NCBI GenBank assembly: GCA_005888075.1
Contig: VBKD01000226.1
Coordinates: 1 to 11,831, forward strand
DNA from: Chloroflexota bacterium
Lineage (GTDB): Bacteria; Chloroflexota; Dormibacteria; Dormibacterales; Dormibacteraceae
Direction of reading: 5' to 3'
DNA length: 11,831 bases
The translations under genes and the position numbers were made by a program. The notes beneath the pieces were generated by a model. It did no database searches and had not been told where the DNA came from. It was given only the letters and a program-made list of their open reading frames with translations. This document shows, piece by piece, positions 5,573 through 11,831 of this stretch. The number at the start of each line of letters is the position of its first letter. Position 1 is the first letter of the stretch.

Positions 5573-7926
5573 TGGGACGTCTGGCGTCCGTAGCGTCCGG
5601 ATCCGCCGCGCCGGCGGTTGGCCATCTTCTCCAGAGCGCTCGGACCGCCCATCGCCTCCAGCAGCGACTTCGGAAGCTTCTGCTTTTTCTTGAGCACCGG
5701 TTCGAAGAGGTCACCCAGCTTGTCGACCCGCTTCAGCAGCTGATCGGAATCGAAGACCAGCACGCTCGGATCTTTTGCCTTGAGGCATTTCTCGACTTCG
5801 TCCCACGAGACCGGGGTCGACACCGTCGGACGGGTCCGAGCACGCAGCGAGTACACGTTGATGGTCGTCTTGTATTGGTCGTTTTGGCTCCAGTCGATGA
5901 GGACGCGTCCCTTGCGCAGCTCCTTGAGCTGCTTGTGCACCGCCAGGTCCGGATGCTGCTCCTCGAACATCTGGGCGAGTCCCTTGGAGACAACCTTGGT
6001 CTCGACGTATGTCACCGCGGTGTTCAGCGGGACGTAAAGCTGCAGTCCTTTGGATCCCGAGGTCTTGGCGTAGGACTCGAGACCATGCTCGGCGAAGACA
6101 TCACGCAGCATCAAACCGATACGGCAGCACTCGACGATGGTGGCCGGCGGACCCGGGTCCAGGTCGAACACGAGGGTGCGCGGCTCGGGGAGCTTGTCGG
6201 CGTACGAGAGCGAGGTGTGGAATTCGAGCGTAGCAATTTGCGCTAGCCACACCAGGGTTGGCAGATCCTGGCAGAGGCAGTAGTACATATCGCGGTTGTT
6301 GCCTCCGCTCCACACCGTCGCCGTCTCGACCCATGGCGGCCGGTGCTTCGGGCAGTTCTTCTCGTAGAAGAACTCGGCATCGACCCCGTTCGGGTAGCGC
6401 TTCAGGGTCAACGGATGGTCGCGTGTGTGCGGCAGGAGGACAGGTGCGATGCGCGTGTAGTAGTCGATGACCTGACCCTTGGTGAATCCGACCTCGGGAT
6501 AGAGGACCTTCTCGAGGTTCGTGAGCTTGATGCGCCGACCCTCGACCTCGAGGACCGCCGGTACGCGCTCGGGGCGCTCGCCGTCGGGTGATGCCGGCGC
6601 CGTCTTTGCGATCTTCGGCTCCACGAAGTTCGCGGCGCGCGGAGGTGAGCCAACGTCGAAGGGGCTCTTGTCCCTGGCCAGCGGTTTCAAGATCTTGTTC
6701 AGCTTGTCCAGCGTCGCATCGCTGAAGCCGGTTCCGACCTTGCCGGCGTAGACGAACTTGCCCTTGTCGTAGTAACCGACGAGCAGCGCGCCCGGATAGC
6801 CACGACGCTTGCCTTCACCCTCGAGCCACCCGCCGATGACCAGCTCCTGGCGGTTGCGGTTTTTGATCTTCAGCCACGAACCGCTTCGCCGCCCCGGCTC
6901 GTACTTCGAGTCGAGCTTCTTGGCGACGATGCCTTCGAGTCCGGCTTTCGCGCTTGCCTCGAGCATCGTCTTGCCGCCGCCCTTCTCAAAAGGCGGCGCC
7001 TGCCATGACGCACCCGCGAGCTTCAGCCTGGCGAGGTCGTTGCGGCGTTCGATGTATGGCCGTTCCATCAGCGAGTGGCCGTCGTGCCACAGCAGGTCGA
7101 ACGCCATGTACGTGACCGGGACTTCCTTCATCTTGCGCCGGATCTCGGTCTCCGAGGTCAGACCCATGCGCTGCTGGATCTCCTCAAAGCTCGGTCTGCC
7201 CTTGTCGTCGAGCGCGACGATCTCGCCGTCGAGGATGACCTCGCTGGAGCCGAGCGCTCGGCCCATCGCGTGGACCTCCGGATAGCGCGGGGTGATCTCC
7301 TCACCGGTGCGGCTGATCATCCTGACTGTGCCACCGTCGACGTACGCGATTGCCCGGATGCCGTCCCATTTGAACTCGAATCCCCATGCGTCGTCAGGGG
7401 TCGGCATCCTGGATGCGAGCTTCGCCATCATCGGCTCGATTCGCGCGGGCATTGGCTTGCGCTCTGGATCCTGCGGCGGGTCCATGCGGTGGATCATCCA
7501 GTTCTCACCATTGGTCCGGAACAGCACGTACCGGCCTTTCAATCGCTCGCCGTGGAGGACGACCATCACCTCGCGGTCAGACCACTTCTCCGTCTCGTAA
7601 GTGCCGTGATCCCAGATCGAGACGTGGCCCGCGCCGTAGCTGCCCTGCGGGATATCGCCCGCGAAATCGATGTAGTCGAGCGGGTGGTCCTCGACGTGGA
7701 CTGCTAGGTGATTCTTCTTGGGGTCGGCCGGGATGCCCTTCGGCACCGCCCACGACACGAGCACCCCGTCGCGTTCGAGACGGAAATCCCAGTGCAGGCG
7801 CCGAGCGTGGTGCTCCTGGACCACAAACCGAGGCGCCCGGGTCGCCTTGCGGGGGACCCGAGCGCCAGGTTCAGGTGTCTTCTTGAAATCGCGCTTGGCC
7901 TCGTACTCGGCAAGCTTCCTGGCCAC
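5569..7926 (-). CDS. ligD: ATP-dependent DNA ligase D (PE-Lig-Pol), ligase C-terminus shortened
   Basis: 785 residues in the order phosphoesterase, ligase, polymerase, as in Pseudomonas LigD. The 3'-phosphoesterase domain (about 33-150) has QEHHARRLHWDFRLE (H39/H40, H45, D47, R49) and EDHPLDY. The ligase domain has the nucleotidyl-acceptor lysine K186 in FKWDGIR, then ILDGEIV, YMAFDLLW and GLEGIVAKKLDSKY. The polymerase domain (about 458-755) has the metal-binding pair D588/D590 in FDLDPG, TSGSKG (622-627) and D678 in LIDWSQND. LigD repairs double-strand breaks with Ku; no ku gene is visible here. After FVEPK (438) only 19 linker residues precede the Pol domain, so the usual EVEF.EWT...LRHP block with ligase motif VI is missing. 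The GTG start lacks a Shine-Dalgarno sequence and may be leaderless. First gene of the operon. Confidence 0.93.
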   Translation of the reverse strand: MARKLAEYEAKRDFKKTPEPGARVPRKATRAPRFVVQEHHARRLHWDFRLERDGVLVSWAVPKGIPADPKKNHLAVHVEDHPLDYIDFAGDIPQGSYGAGHVSIWDHGTYETEKWSDREVMVVLHGERLKGRYVLFRTNGENWMIHRMDPPQDPERKPMPARIEPMMAKLASRMPTPDDAWGFEFKWDGIRAIAYVDGGTVRMISRTGEEITPRYPEVHAMGRALGSSEVILDGEIVALDDKGRPSFEEIQQRMGLTSETEIRRKMKEVPVTYMAFDLLWHDGHSLMERPYIERRNDLARLKLAGASWQAPPFEKGGGKTMLEASAKAGLEGIVAKKLDSKYEPGRRSGSWLKIKNRNRQELVIGGWLEGEGKRRGYPGALLVGYYDKGKFVYAGKVGTGFSDATLDKLNKILKPLARDKSPFDVGSPPRAANFVEPKIAKTAPASPDGERPERVPAVLEVEGRRIKLTNLEKVLYPEVGFTKGQVIDYYTRIAPVLLPHTRDHPLTLKRYPNGVDAEFFYEKNCPKHRPPWVETATVWSGGNNRDMYYCLCQDLPTLVWLAQIATLEFHTSLSYADKLPEPRTLVFDLDPGPPATIVECCRIGLMLRDVFAEHGLESYAKTSGSKGLQLYVPLNTAVTYVETKVVSKGLAQMFEEQHPDLAVHKQLKELRKGRVLIDWSQNDQYKTTINVYSLRARTRPTVSTPVSWDEVEKCLKAKDPSVLVFDSDQLLKRVDKLGDLFEPVLKKKQKLPKSLLEAMGGPSALEKMANRRRGGSGRYGRQTSQ

Positions 7927-7932
7927 AGGAAA

Positions 7933-7938
7933 AGGTTA
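7933..7938 (-). promoter_or_regulatory. Possible -10 element (TAACCT) of a leaderless ligD promoter
   Basis: On the minus strand TAACCT fits TANNNT and ends 6 nt before the GTG start of ligD at 7926. No ribosome-binding sequence is present in between (TTTCCT). This is the same arrangement as at 421-426. No clear -35 is found, since that position falls in the palindrome at 7951-7976. Confidence 0.33.
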
Positions 7939-7950
7939 GGCCAAGCGATC

Positions 7951-7988
7951 CCCCTCTCCCGCGCCGCAGGAGAGGGCCGCAAAAGAAG
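7951..7988. repeat. Third, shorter copy of the CCCTCTCCC palindromic repeat
   Basis: The stem CCCTCTCC (7952-7959) pairs perfectly with GGAGAGGG (7969-7976) around the loop CGCGCCGCA, followed by CCGCAAAAGAAG (7977-7988), a degraded version of the tail at 2163-2174. It has one stem and lacks the second GGGGAGAGGG box. Like the pair at 2123-2226, its tail lies directly downstream of the stop of a minus-strand MFS gene (stop at 7991-7993). It fills most of the 64-nt gap between that gene and ligD and may weaken read-through; there is no T-run. Confidence 0.7.
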
Positions 7989-7990
7989 GT

Positions 7991-9472
7991 TCAGGCAAAG
8001 GCCGCTTCTTCTTGACCAATCGCCACCTCGGCCGTCTTGTGGCTGCGGACGAAAACCGTCGCCATCGCGGCAAGCACCAGCAGGACGATCGGTAGGACCA
8101 GCGTCGGATGCATTGCGTCGACGAAGGCGTGGGTGAACACGTAGTGGGCGATCGCCTGCACCTGCGCGGGCAGCTGCAGGCTGGTGCCCGACTGGCCGGC
8201 TCCGACCTCGAATCCTGTGTGGGCGGCGTTGCTGAAGCCGTCGACAAACGGTTGCCGATACGAGGCGGGCAGCTGGGCCGAAGCAGTGACCGCCCGGTCG
8301 TGAAGGGCGAGCGCGAGCCGGTTCTGCAGGAAGGCGCCGACCACGGCGCTGGCGAACACCGTCCCCAGCTCCTGGATCGTGTTGATGACTCCGGACGCGA
8401 CGCCACCGAGGTGAGCGGGGAGGTCGCGAGTGGCGATGCTGAAAATCGGCATCCAGATGAAGCCCATCCCCAGACCGCTCACGATGAGTCCAGGGGTGAA
8501 GTCCCAGCGGCCTGAGCTCGCCTGCGCGGCCCAGTCGATGTAGGCGCTGCCCGCGGCGAGCGCGAGTAGGCCCGGGACCAGCATGTACTTGCCGCTGATC
8601 TTTTGCGAGAGACTCGACGCGATACCAGATGACACGATCATGGCGAGCGGCTGCAGCGCGATGGTCAGGCCCGCGTCGATGGGGCTGAGACCGAGCACCG
8701 ACTGCATATAGATGGTCAGTGGGAGGTATAGACCGAGGATCGCGAAGCCCATCGCGGCCACCACCACCGTCATGAGCGTGAAGTTGCGGTCCTTGAAAAC
8801 AGCGAACGGAAGCAACGGTTCACCGTCCTGCCGGCGTGACTGATAGAAGAGGAAGAGGGCGAGCAAGACGATGCCGGCGCCGATGATCATCGGGATGGTG
8901 ATGAAGCCGGTGACGACTCCCCAGTCATAGCGCTGACCCTCGATGAGTCCATAGATCACCGCGAAAAGACCAGCCGTCGCCAGTCCAACTCCGAGCAAGT
9001 CGAGCCGGTGACGCCGGCCGGGCCTCAGGTCCGGAATGATGACCAGGGCAAGCGCGAAGATGATCACGCCGACCGGGATGTTCACCGCGAAGATCGAGCG
9101 CCAGCCAAAGTGGGTGCCCTGAGGCGCGAGCACCGCGGCGCCGACACCTTGGAGGGCGCGCGCGGCGATCAGCTGGGTCGGGTCCTGCGCCAGGCCGCTG
9201 AGCGCCGACGCAACGGTGAAGATCACGACGCCGGCGGCAAAAAGGTTGCGCGGGCCGTAGATGTCGCCGAGCCGCGCTGAGGTGATCAGAAGGACGGCGT
9301 AAAGGAGGCTGTAGGCGTTCAGCACCCACAGCACCTGGTCGAGGCTCGCGTGCAGCCCGTCGAGGATCGACGGGATCGCGATGTTGACGATCGTCAGGTC
9401 GAGCAGGGTCATGAACAAGCCGAGGGCAAGTACGCCCAGGGCCGCCATCGGGTGATTACGAATGTTGGACAC
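7991..9472 (-). CDS. DHA2-family MFS drug efflux transporter with an internal gap
   Basis: 493 residues of the EmrB/QacA (DHA2, 14-helix) family, proton-driven exporters of toxic compounds. Helix 1 motif D1 is LDLTIVNIAIPSI (24-36), motif A ARLGDIYGPRNLF (66-78) and motif B RALQGVGAAVLAP (105-117). At residue 118 the sequence jumps from APQ straight to GTHFGWRSIFAVNIP, which is the helix 5/6 junction. About 40 residues that relatives have here, including the antiporter motif C (GP..GG) of helix 5, are absent in frame. The remaining helices and the long loop near residues 395-440 look normal. Loss of one helix would invert the topology downstream, so function is doubtful. GTG start; AGGGAGAG at 9481-9488 lies 8 nt upstream. 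It follows the DUF998 gene by 31 nt and is the last gene of the TetR-linked cassette. Confidence 0.9.
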   Translation of the reverse strand: MSNIRNHPMAALGVLALGLFMTLLDLTIVNIAIPSILDGLHASLDQVLWVLNAYSLLYAVLLITSARLGDIYGPRNLFAAGVVIFTVASALSGLAQDPTQLIAARALQGVGAAVLAPQGTHFGWRSIFAVNIPVGVIIFALALVIIPDLRPGRRHRLDLLGVGLATAGLFAVIYGLIEGQRYDWGVVTGFITIPMIIGAGIVLLALFLFYQSRRQDGEPLLPFAVFKDRNFTLMTVVVAAMGFAILGLYLPLTIYMQSVLGLSPIDAGLTIALQPLAMIVSSGIASSLSQKISGKYMLVPGLLALAAGSAYIDWAAQASSGRWDFTPGLIVSGLGMGFIWMPIFSIATRDLPAHLGGVASGVINTIQELGTVFASAVVGAFLQNRLALALHDRAVTASAQLPASYRQPFVDGFSNAAHTGFEVGAGQSGTSLQLPAQVQAIAHYVFTHAFVDAMHPTLVLPIVLLVLAAMATVFVRSHKTAEVAIGQEEAAFA

Positions 9473-9503
9473 GGTTTTGACTCTCCCTATCTTTTTTCAG
9501 TTA

Positions 9504-10202
9504 CTAGACTGCGTTGCCGACCGAAACTGAGCGGCGAAACGCCAGAAATCCGATTGCCACGTACCACGCGTCGAGCTCGAGCACGATGACGCGCTCGGTC
9601 AGCCCGGCGATGCCGTGCTGAATTCCTTCGATCGTCGGTGTGAAAGTCGTGAAGTAGAGGACTGTCAGCGCCAGAGTCACCGGTCCAGCCACGACGAGCC
9701 ACGTGCCAAGCCGCCTCCAGCGCGGAACACGGCGGAGGAGGAATCCGATGACGGGGAATCCCACGATCGTGGTCAGGGCCAGACCGAACCCGATGAAGTG
9801 GAAGAAGAAGGACTCCAGCGTGAACATTCCGTCGATCACCGCGCCGAGACCTGGCATTCCGAGCAAAGCAGTGGAGGTCCATCGGGCGACGGGTCCCAGC
9901 TCGGTGATGCTCGCGAACACACCGACCGCGCCGGCCATCATCAAGAGTCCGCTCAGGATGAAAGCCGCGTTCATGTATGGACCGGTGGGCCCGAGGCCGA
10001 GCCCGCTCAGCGGTTGGCTGACGGCCGAGTACGGCGCGACGTGGACGCCCCACATCGTGTATCCAGGGCTGAGAAAGCCAAGGATGAGCCAGGCGAGCGT
10101 AAACACGACCGGCCCGACGATCGCCCCGAGCGCCAGCCGCCGGGCAAGGGGTTGACCCGCGCTGAGTGGAAGCGATTTCATGGCGTTGGCGTGTGTTGCC
10201 AT
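9504..10202 (-). CDS. DUF998 family multi-pass membrane protein
   Basis: 232 residues with about six hydrophobic helices: LALGAIVGPVVFTLAWLILG (about 23-43), NAAFILSGLLMMAGAVGVFA, a segment around GLGAVIDGMFTLESFFFHFI, IGFGLALTTIVGFPVIGFLL, WLVVAGPVTLALTVLYFTTF and a last one near VLELDAWYVAIGFLAF. The PYSAVSQPLSGLGLGPTGPY segment after helix 1 and the AGLTERVIVLELDAWY end are typical of DUF998. The family has no settled biochemical role; it is common beside efflux pumps and regulators. The ATG at 10202 shares bases with the upstream methyltransferase stop (TGATG); a GTG one codon earlier (10205) is equally possible. It is co-transcribed with the methyltransferase before it and the MFS gene after it. 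A regulatory or accessory role for the transporter is only inference. Confidence 0.85.
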   Translation of the reverse strand: MATHANAMKSLPLSAGQPLARRLALGAIVGPVVFTLAWLILGFLSPGYTMWGVHVAPYSAVSQPLSGLGLGPTGPYMNAAFILSGLLMMAGAVGVFASITELGPVARWTSTALLGMPGLGAVIDGMFTLESFFFHFIGFGLALTTIVGFPVIGFLLRRVPRWRRLGTWLVVAGPVTLALTVLYFTTFTPTIEGIQHGIAGLTERVIVLELDAWYVAIGFLAFRRSVSVGNAV

Positions 10203-10891
10203 CACAGATTCACAGCCTTCGTAAGTCGGATATCAAGCCCGATTCCCTCAGCCCGGATGTGACCCGTCCGGAAAGGGCTTTCGACGACGAGGCGCTCGAA
10301 TTGAGCCGGCGAGTAGGCACGGCGGCGCAGGGACTCGAGAGTCGCCTTCGTCGTGAAGCTGGTCAGCCGGCCGAGCTTCATGTGCTTCACCTCCAGGGCG
10401 ATGTCGGCGTGGGTTGCGTCCCTGTTCATGTCCTGGATCACCGCCGTCCCGCCGCCGCGCAGAACTCGGTGCATCTCGGAGAGGGCGCTTTCGGGGTACG
10501 AGAAGTTTTTGAAGGCGGCCTGGCAAACGATCAGGTCGAACGACTCCGCGGCGAAGGGCATAACCGCCGAGTCGCCCTGGTGAAAGTCAACCGACACCCC
10601 TGCCTGCCGAGCCTTCTCGCTCGCGATCTGGACGAACGTGCGGCTGATATCCAACCCGGTCACGTGGACTCGTCCGAGGCGCGCCATCTCGATCGCCAGA
10701 TAGCCGGGACCGGGTGCTACCTCGAGCACCTTCGCCCCTGCCGAGAGACCGTTGGTGAGCTGAAGAGCCTGCCGCCGGTATTCCGCAATCTGCGGCTCCG
10801 AGCTGCGCACCTTCGCGTACCAGCGCGCAACCATTCCTTCCATCTCCGGACCTTTGAATCGCCACCTTGGCTTGGTCTCGATCTCGCTCAT
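10202..10891 (-). CDS. Class I SAM-dependent methyltransferase
   Basis: 229 residues of the Methyltransf_11/25 type. It shows motif I VLEVAPGPGYLAIEMA (55-70), the acidic loop VTGLDIS (77-83), the GDSAVMPFAAESFDLIVC block (106-123) and motif III EMHRVLRGGGTAVIQDM (139-155), so SAM binding should be intact. The C-terminal part, with KHMKLGRLTSF, LRRRAYSPAQFERL and GLDIRLTK, is a typical cap for small-molecule substrates. The substrate is not known; its place in a TetR-controlled operon with an efflux pump suggests modification of a toxic or signalling compound. ATG start; AAGGAG at 10899-10904 lies 7 nt upstream. First gene of the cassette; its stop overlaps the DUF998 start. Unlike the methyltransferase at 1334-2121, all motifs are present in one frame. 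Confidence 0.9.
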   Translation of the reverse strand: MSEIETKPRWRFKGPEMEGMVARWYAKVRSSEPQIAEYRRQALQLTNGLSAGAKVLEVAPGPGYLAIEMARLGRVHVTGLDISRTFVQIASEKARQAGVSVDFHQGDSAVMPFAAESFDLIVCQAAFKNFSYPESALSEMHRVLRGGGTAVIQDMNRDATHADIALEVKHMKLGRLTSFTTKATLESLRRRAYSPAQFERLVVESPFRTGHIRAEGIGLDIRLTKAVNL

Positions 10892-10898
10892 CGGCGTT

Positions 10899-10904
10899 CT
10901 CCTT
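10899..10904 (-). promoter_or_regulatory. Shine-Dalgarno (AAGGAG) of the methyltransferase
   Basis: AAGGAG on the minus strand, 7 nt before the ATG at 10891. It lies just downstream of the operator-like repeat at 10907-10919, so a bound repressor would also sit next to the leader. Confidence 0.7.
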
Positions 10905-10906
10905 GT

Positions 10907-10919
10907 CTAACGGTGTTAG
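10907..10919. promoter_or_regulatory. Probable TetR operator 1 (CTAAC-N3-GTTAG)
   Basis: CTAACGGTGTTAG is a perfect 5-bp inverted repeat with a 3-bp centre. The same half-sites occur at 10943-10955, with centres 36 bp apart. It lies between the divergent methyltransferase and TetR genes, downstream of the predicted minus-strand start point and directly before the Shine-Dalgarno sequence. TetR proteins usually bind such short palindromes near their own gene. Confidence 0.65.
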
Positions 10920-10933
10920 TGGGATCTGCGCCT

Positions 10934-10963
10934 ACAATAAACCTAACAGCGTTAGGATTGCAA
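10934..10963 (-). promoter_or_regulatory. Predicted promoter of the methyltransferase-DUF998-MFS operon
   Basis: On the minus strand, TTGCAA (10963-10958) is followed after 18 bp by TATTGT (10939-10934), giving a start near 10927. Operator 2 fills the spacer and operator 1 lies just after the start point, a layout that favours repression. On the plus strand almost the same bases read TACAAT (10933-10938), a possible -10 for the TetR gene with a start near 10945, inside operator 2, but no matching -35 is seen. Confidence 0.45.
10942..10956. promoter_or_regulatory. Probable TetR operator 2 (CCTAAC-N3-GTTAGG)
   Basis: CCTAACAGCGTTAGG is a perfect 6-bp inverted repeat around AGC and contains the same CTAAC/GTTAG half-sites as operator 1. 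It lies within the spacer of the predicted minus-strand promoter and over the possible start point of the TetR gene, so one site could control both directions. Confidence 0.7.
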
Positions 10964-10997
10964 GCACCACTACGGCACTTAGAGGAGAATCACCCCG

Positions 10998-11831
10998 TTG
11001 AGCCCTGAAGAAGAGAGACAGCACGGACTGACCCGGGAGCGCCTGGTCGAGGCGGCCCTGGCATGGATCAGGGAGGAAGGCCTGGATGGGCTGTCCATGC
11101 GCGCGCTCGCGGACCAGCTGGCGGTCAAGGCCGCCTCGCTCTATTGGCACGTGCGCGACCGCCGCGAGCTGGTCGAGCTGCTGGCGGAGGCGATCCTGGA
11201 ATCGGTGCGGCCGGCCCGCGGCGGCGTCGGCTGGCGGGAAGCTGTTCTCGAGACCGCGGGGGCGCTGGGCCGGCGAGTCGCGTCCATAAAGGATGCTGAC
11301 CGCATCCTCCTGGAGGTCCCCGAGGCCATCCAGAGGAGCCAGGTCTACGCGCATCTCAAGCGGCATCTCGAGTCTGCCGGCCTGCAACCTGGCGAGGCAG
11401 CAGATGTCGCGTTTGCCGTGATCGTCCAGGTGATCACCGCCAGGAAGGCGCCGGAGGCACCCGCCTTCAAGGCCGGCGCAGTCGCGTCGATCGCCATCGA
11501 CTCGGGCTCACGCGGGGTTGCGCTGCTGCGAGGTGAGGGATTGGGAGAGATCGAGCTGAATCCACGCCATCCCTGGCGCTTTCAGATCCAGGGAGCCACG
11601 TGGAACACCGTGGTGGACGCGAGCGGGCTCGACGTTCGTGAGATCAAGTTCGACAGCGGCGCGGCGAAGGCGGAGATTTTCCTGCCGCTGCCTCGCGGCG
11701 TGGTCCCGATCGAAATCTCGAGCGGCGTGGTTGGTGTGACGCTGCACCGCCCGGCGGGCGCAGCGGTCATCGCCGACGTCCACACGGGCGCCGTGCGCTT
11801 GAAGCTTGATGACTATTCGAGCAGAGCGGTC
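10998..11831 (+). CDS. TetR-family regulator with beta-rich C-terminal extension (3' end cut by window)
   Basis: The frame stays open from TTG 10998 to the right edge (278 residues visible, no stop). GAGGAG in AGAGGAG (10981-10987) lies 10 nt before the TTG. The N-terminal TetR DNA-binding domain (about 11-58) has LVEAALAWIREEGLDGLSMR, then the recognition helix region LAVKAASLYWHVRDRRELVE. Residues about 79-150 are helical, as in the ligand/dimer domain (WREAVLETAGALGRRV to AADVAFAVIVQVITA). From about 160 it changes to Gly/Val-rich beta strands (ASIAIDSGSRGVALL, PWRFQIQGATWNTVVD, GAAKAEIFLPLPRGVVPIEI, SSGVVGVTLHRPAGAAVIAD) resembling the repetitive strands of DUF4097/LiaF-type proteins. Standard TetR proteins end near 200 residues, so this is a fusion or a large extension. 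It probably represses the divergent cassette through the two CTAAC-N3-GTTAG sites; the effector is unknown. Confidence 0.85.
   Translation, partial: MSPEEERQHGLTRERLVEAALAWIREEGLDGLSMRALADQLAVKAASLYWHVRDRRELVELLAEAILESVRPARGGVGWREAVLETAGALGRRVASIKDADRILLEVPEAIQRSQVYAHLKRHLESAGLQPGEAADVAFAVIVQVITARKAPEAPAFKAGAVASIAIDSGSRGVALLRGEGLGEIELNPRHPWRFQIQGATWNTVVDASGLDVREIKFDSGAAKAEIFLPLPRGVVPIEISSGVVGVTLHRPAGAAVIADVHTGAVRLKLDDYSSRAV

Noticed and set aside
10166..11008. 280-codon open frame on the plus strand
   Set aside because: It runs antisense through the methyltransferase, the operator region and the TetR start. It is a high-GC shadow with no domain, while the minus-strand frame has all methyltransferase motifs.

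Overview
The window is GC-rich bacterial chromosomal DNA, densely coding, with many GTG and TTG starts, GTGA stop/start overlaps and both Shine-Dalgarno and apparently leaderless starts. An LprG-like protein next to a P55-like transporter, a PE-Lig-Pol LigD, a type II NADH dehydrogenase and a bactofilin point to a soil-type member of the Chloroflexota/Dormibacterota/deep Actinomycetota zone. This placement is inference from gene content; there is no rRNA or other phylogenetic marker here.

Left part (1-2235): the 3' end of a class I/II aminotransferase; a small one-pass membrane protein of unknown function with a possible leaderless promoter; a convergent bactofilin; a broken SAM methyltransferase reading rightward; and a 52-bp tandem palindromic repeat.

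Middle (2236-7926, all minus strand): a tightly packed operon transcribed leftward as ligD, ndh, lprG-like, P55-like MFS. The first two junctions are 4-bp GTGA overlaps and the last gap is 8 nt. It joins DNA end-joining, respiratory NADH oxidation and a cell-envelope lipid carrier/exporter pair. The lprG/P55 part matches the mycobacterial lprG-Rv1410c pair known to move lipids to the envelope.

Right part (7991-11831): an efflux/resistance-type cassette, methyltransferase, DUF998 membrane protein and DHA2 MFS transporter, leftward, with a divergent TetR-family regulator running off the right edge. Two CTAAC-N3-GTTAG inverted repeats in the shared intergenic region are probable TetR operators, one lying inside the predicted promoter. 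The TetR protein carries an unusual beta-rich C-terminal extension.

The strangest property of the window is that four genes (the left methyltransferase, the lprG-like gene, ligD and the DHA2 transporter) each seem to lack one internal block of about 30-50 conserved residues while the flanks are normal. Three of the gaps are in frame and one shifts the frame. This may be real gene decay or a systematic assembly fault, and it should be settled before functions are assigned.
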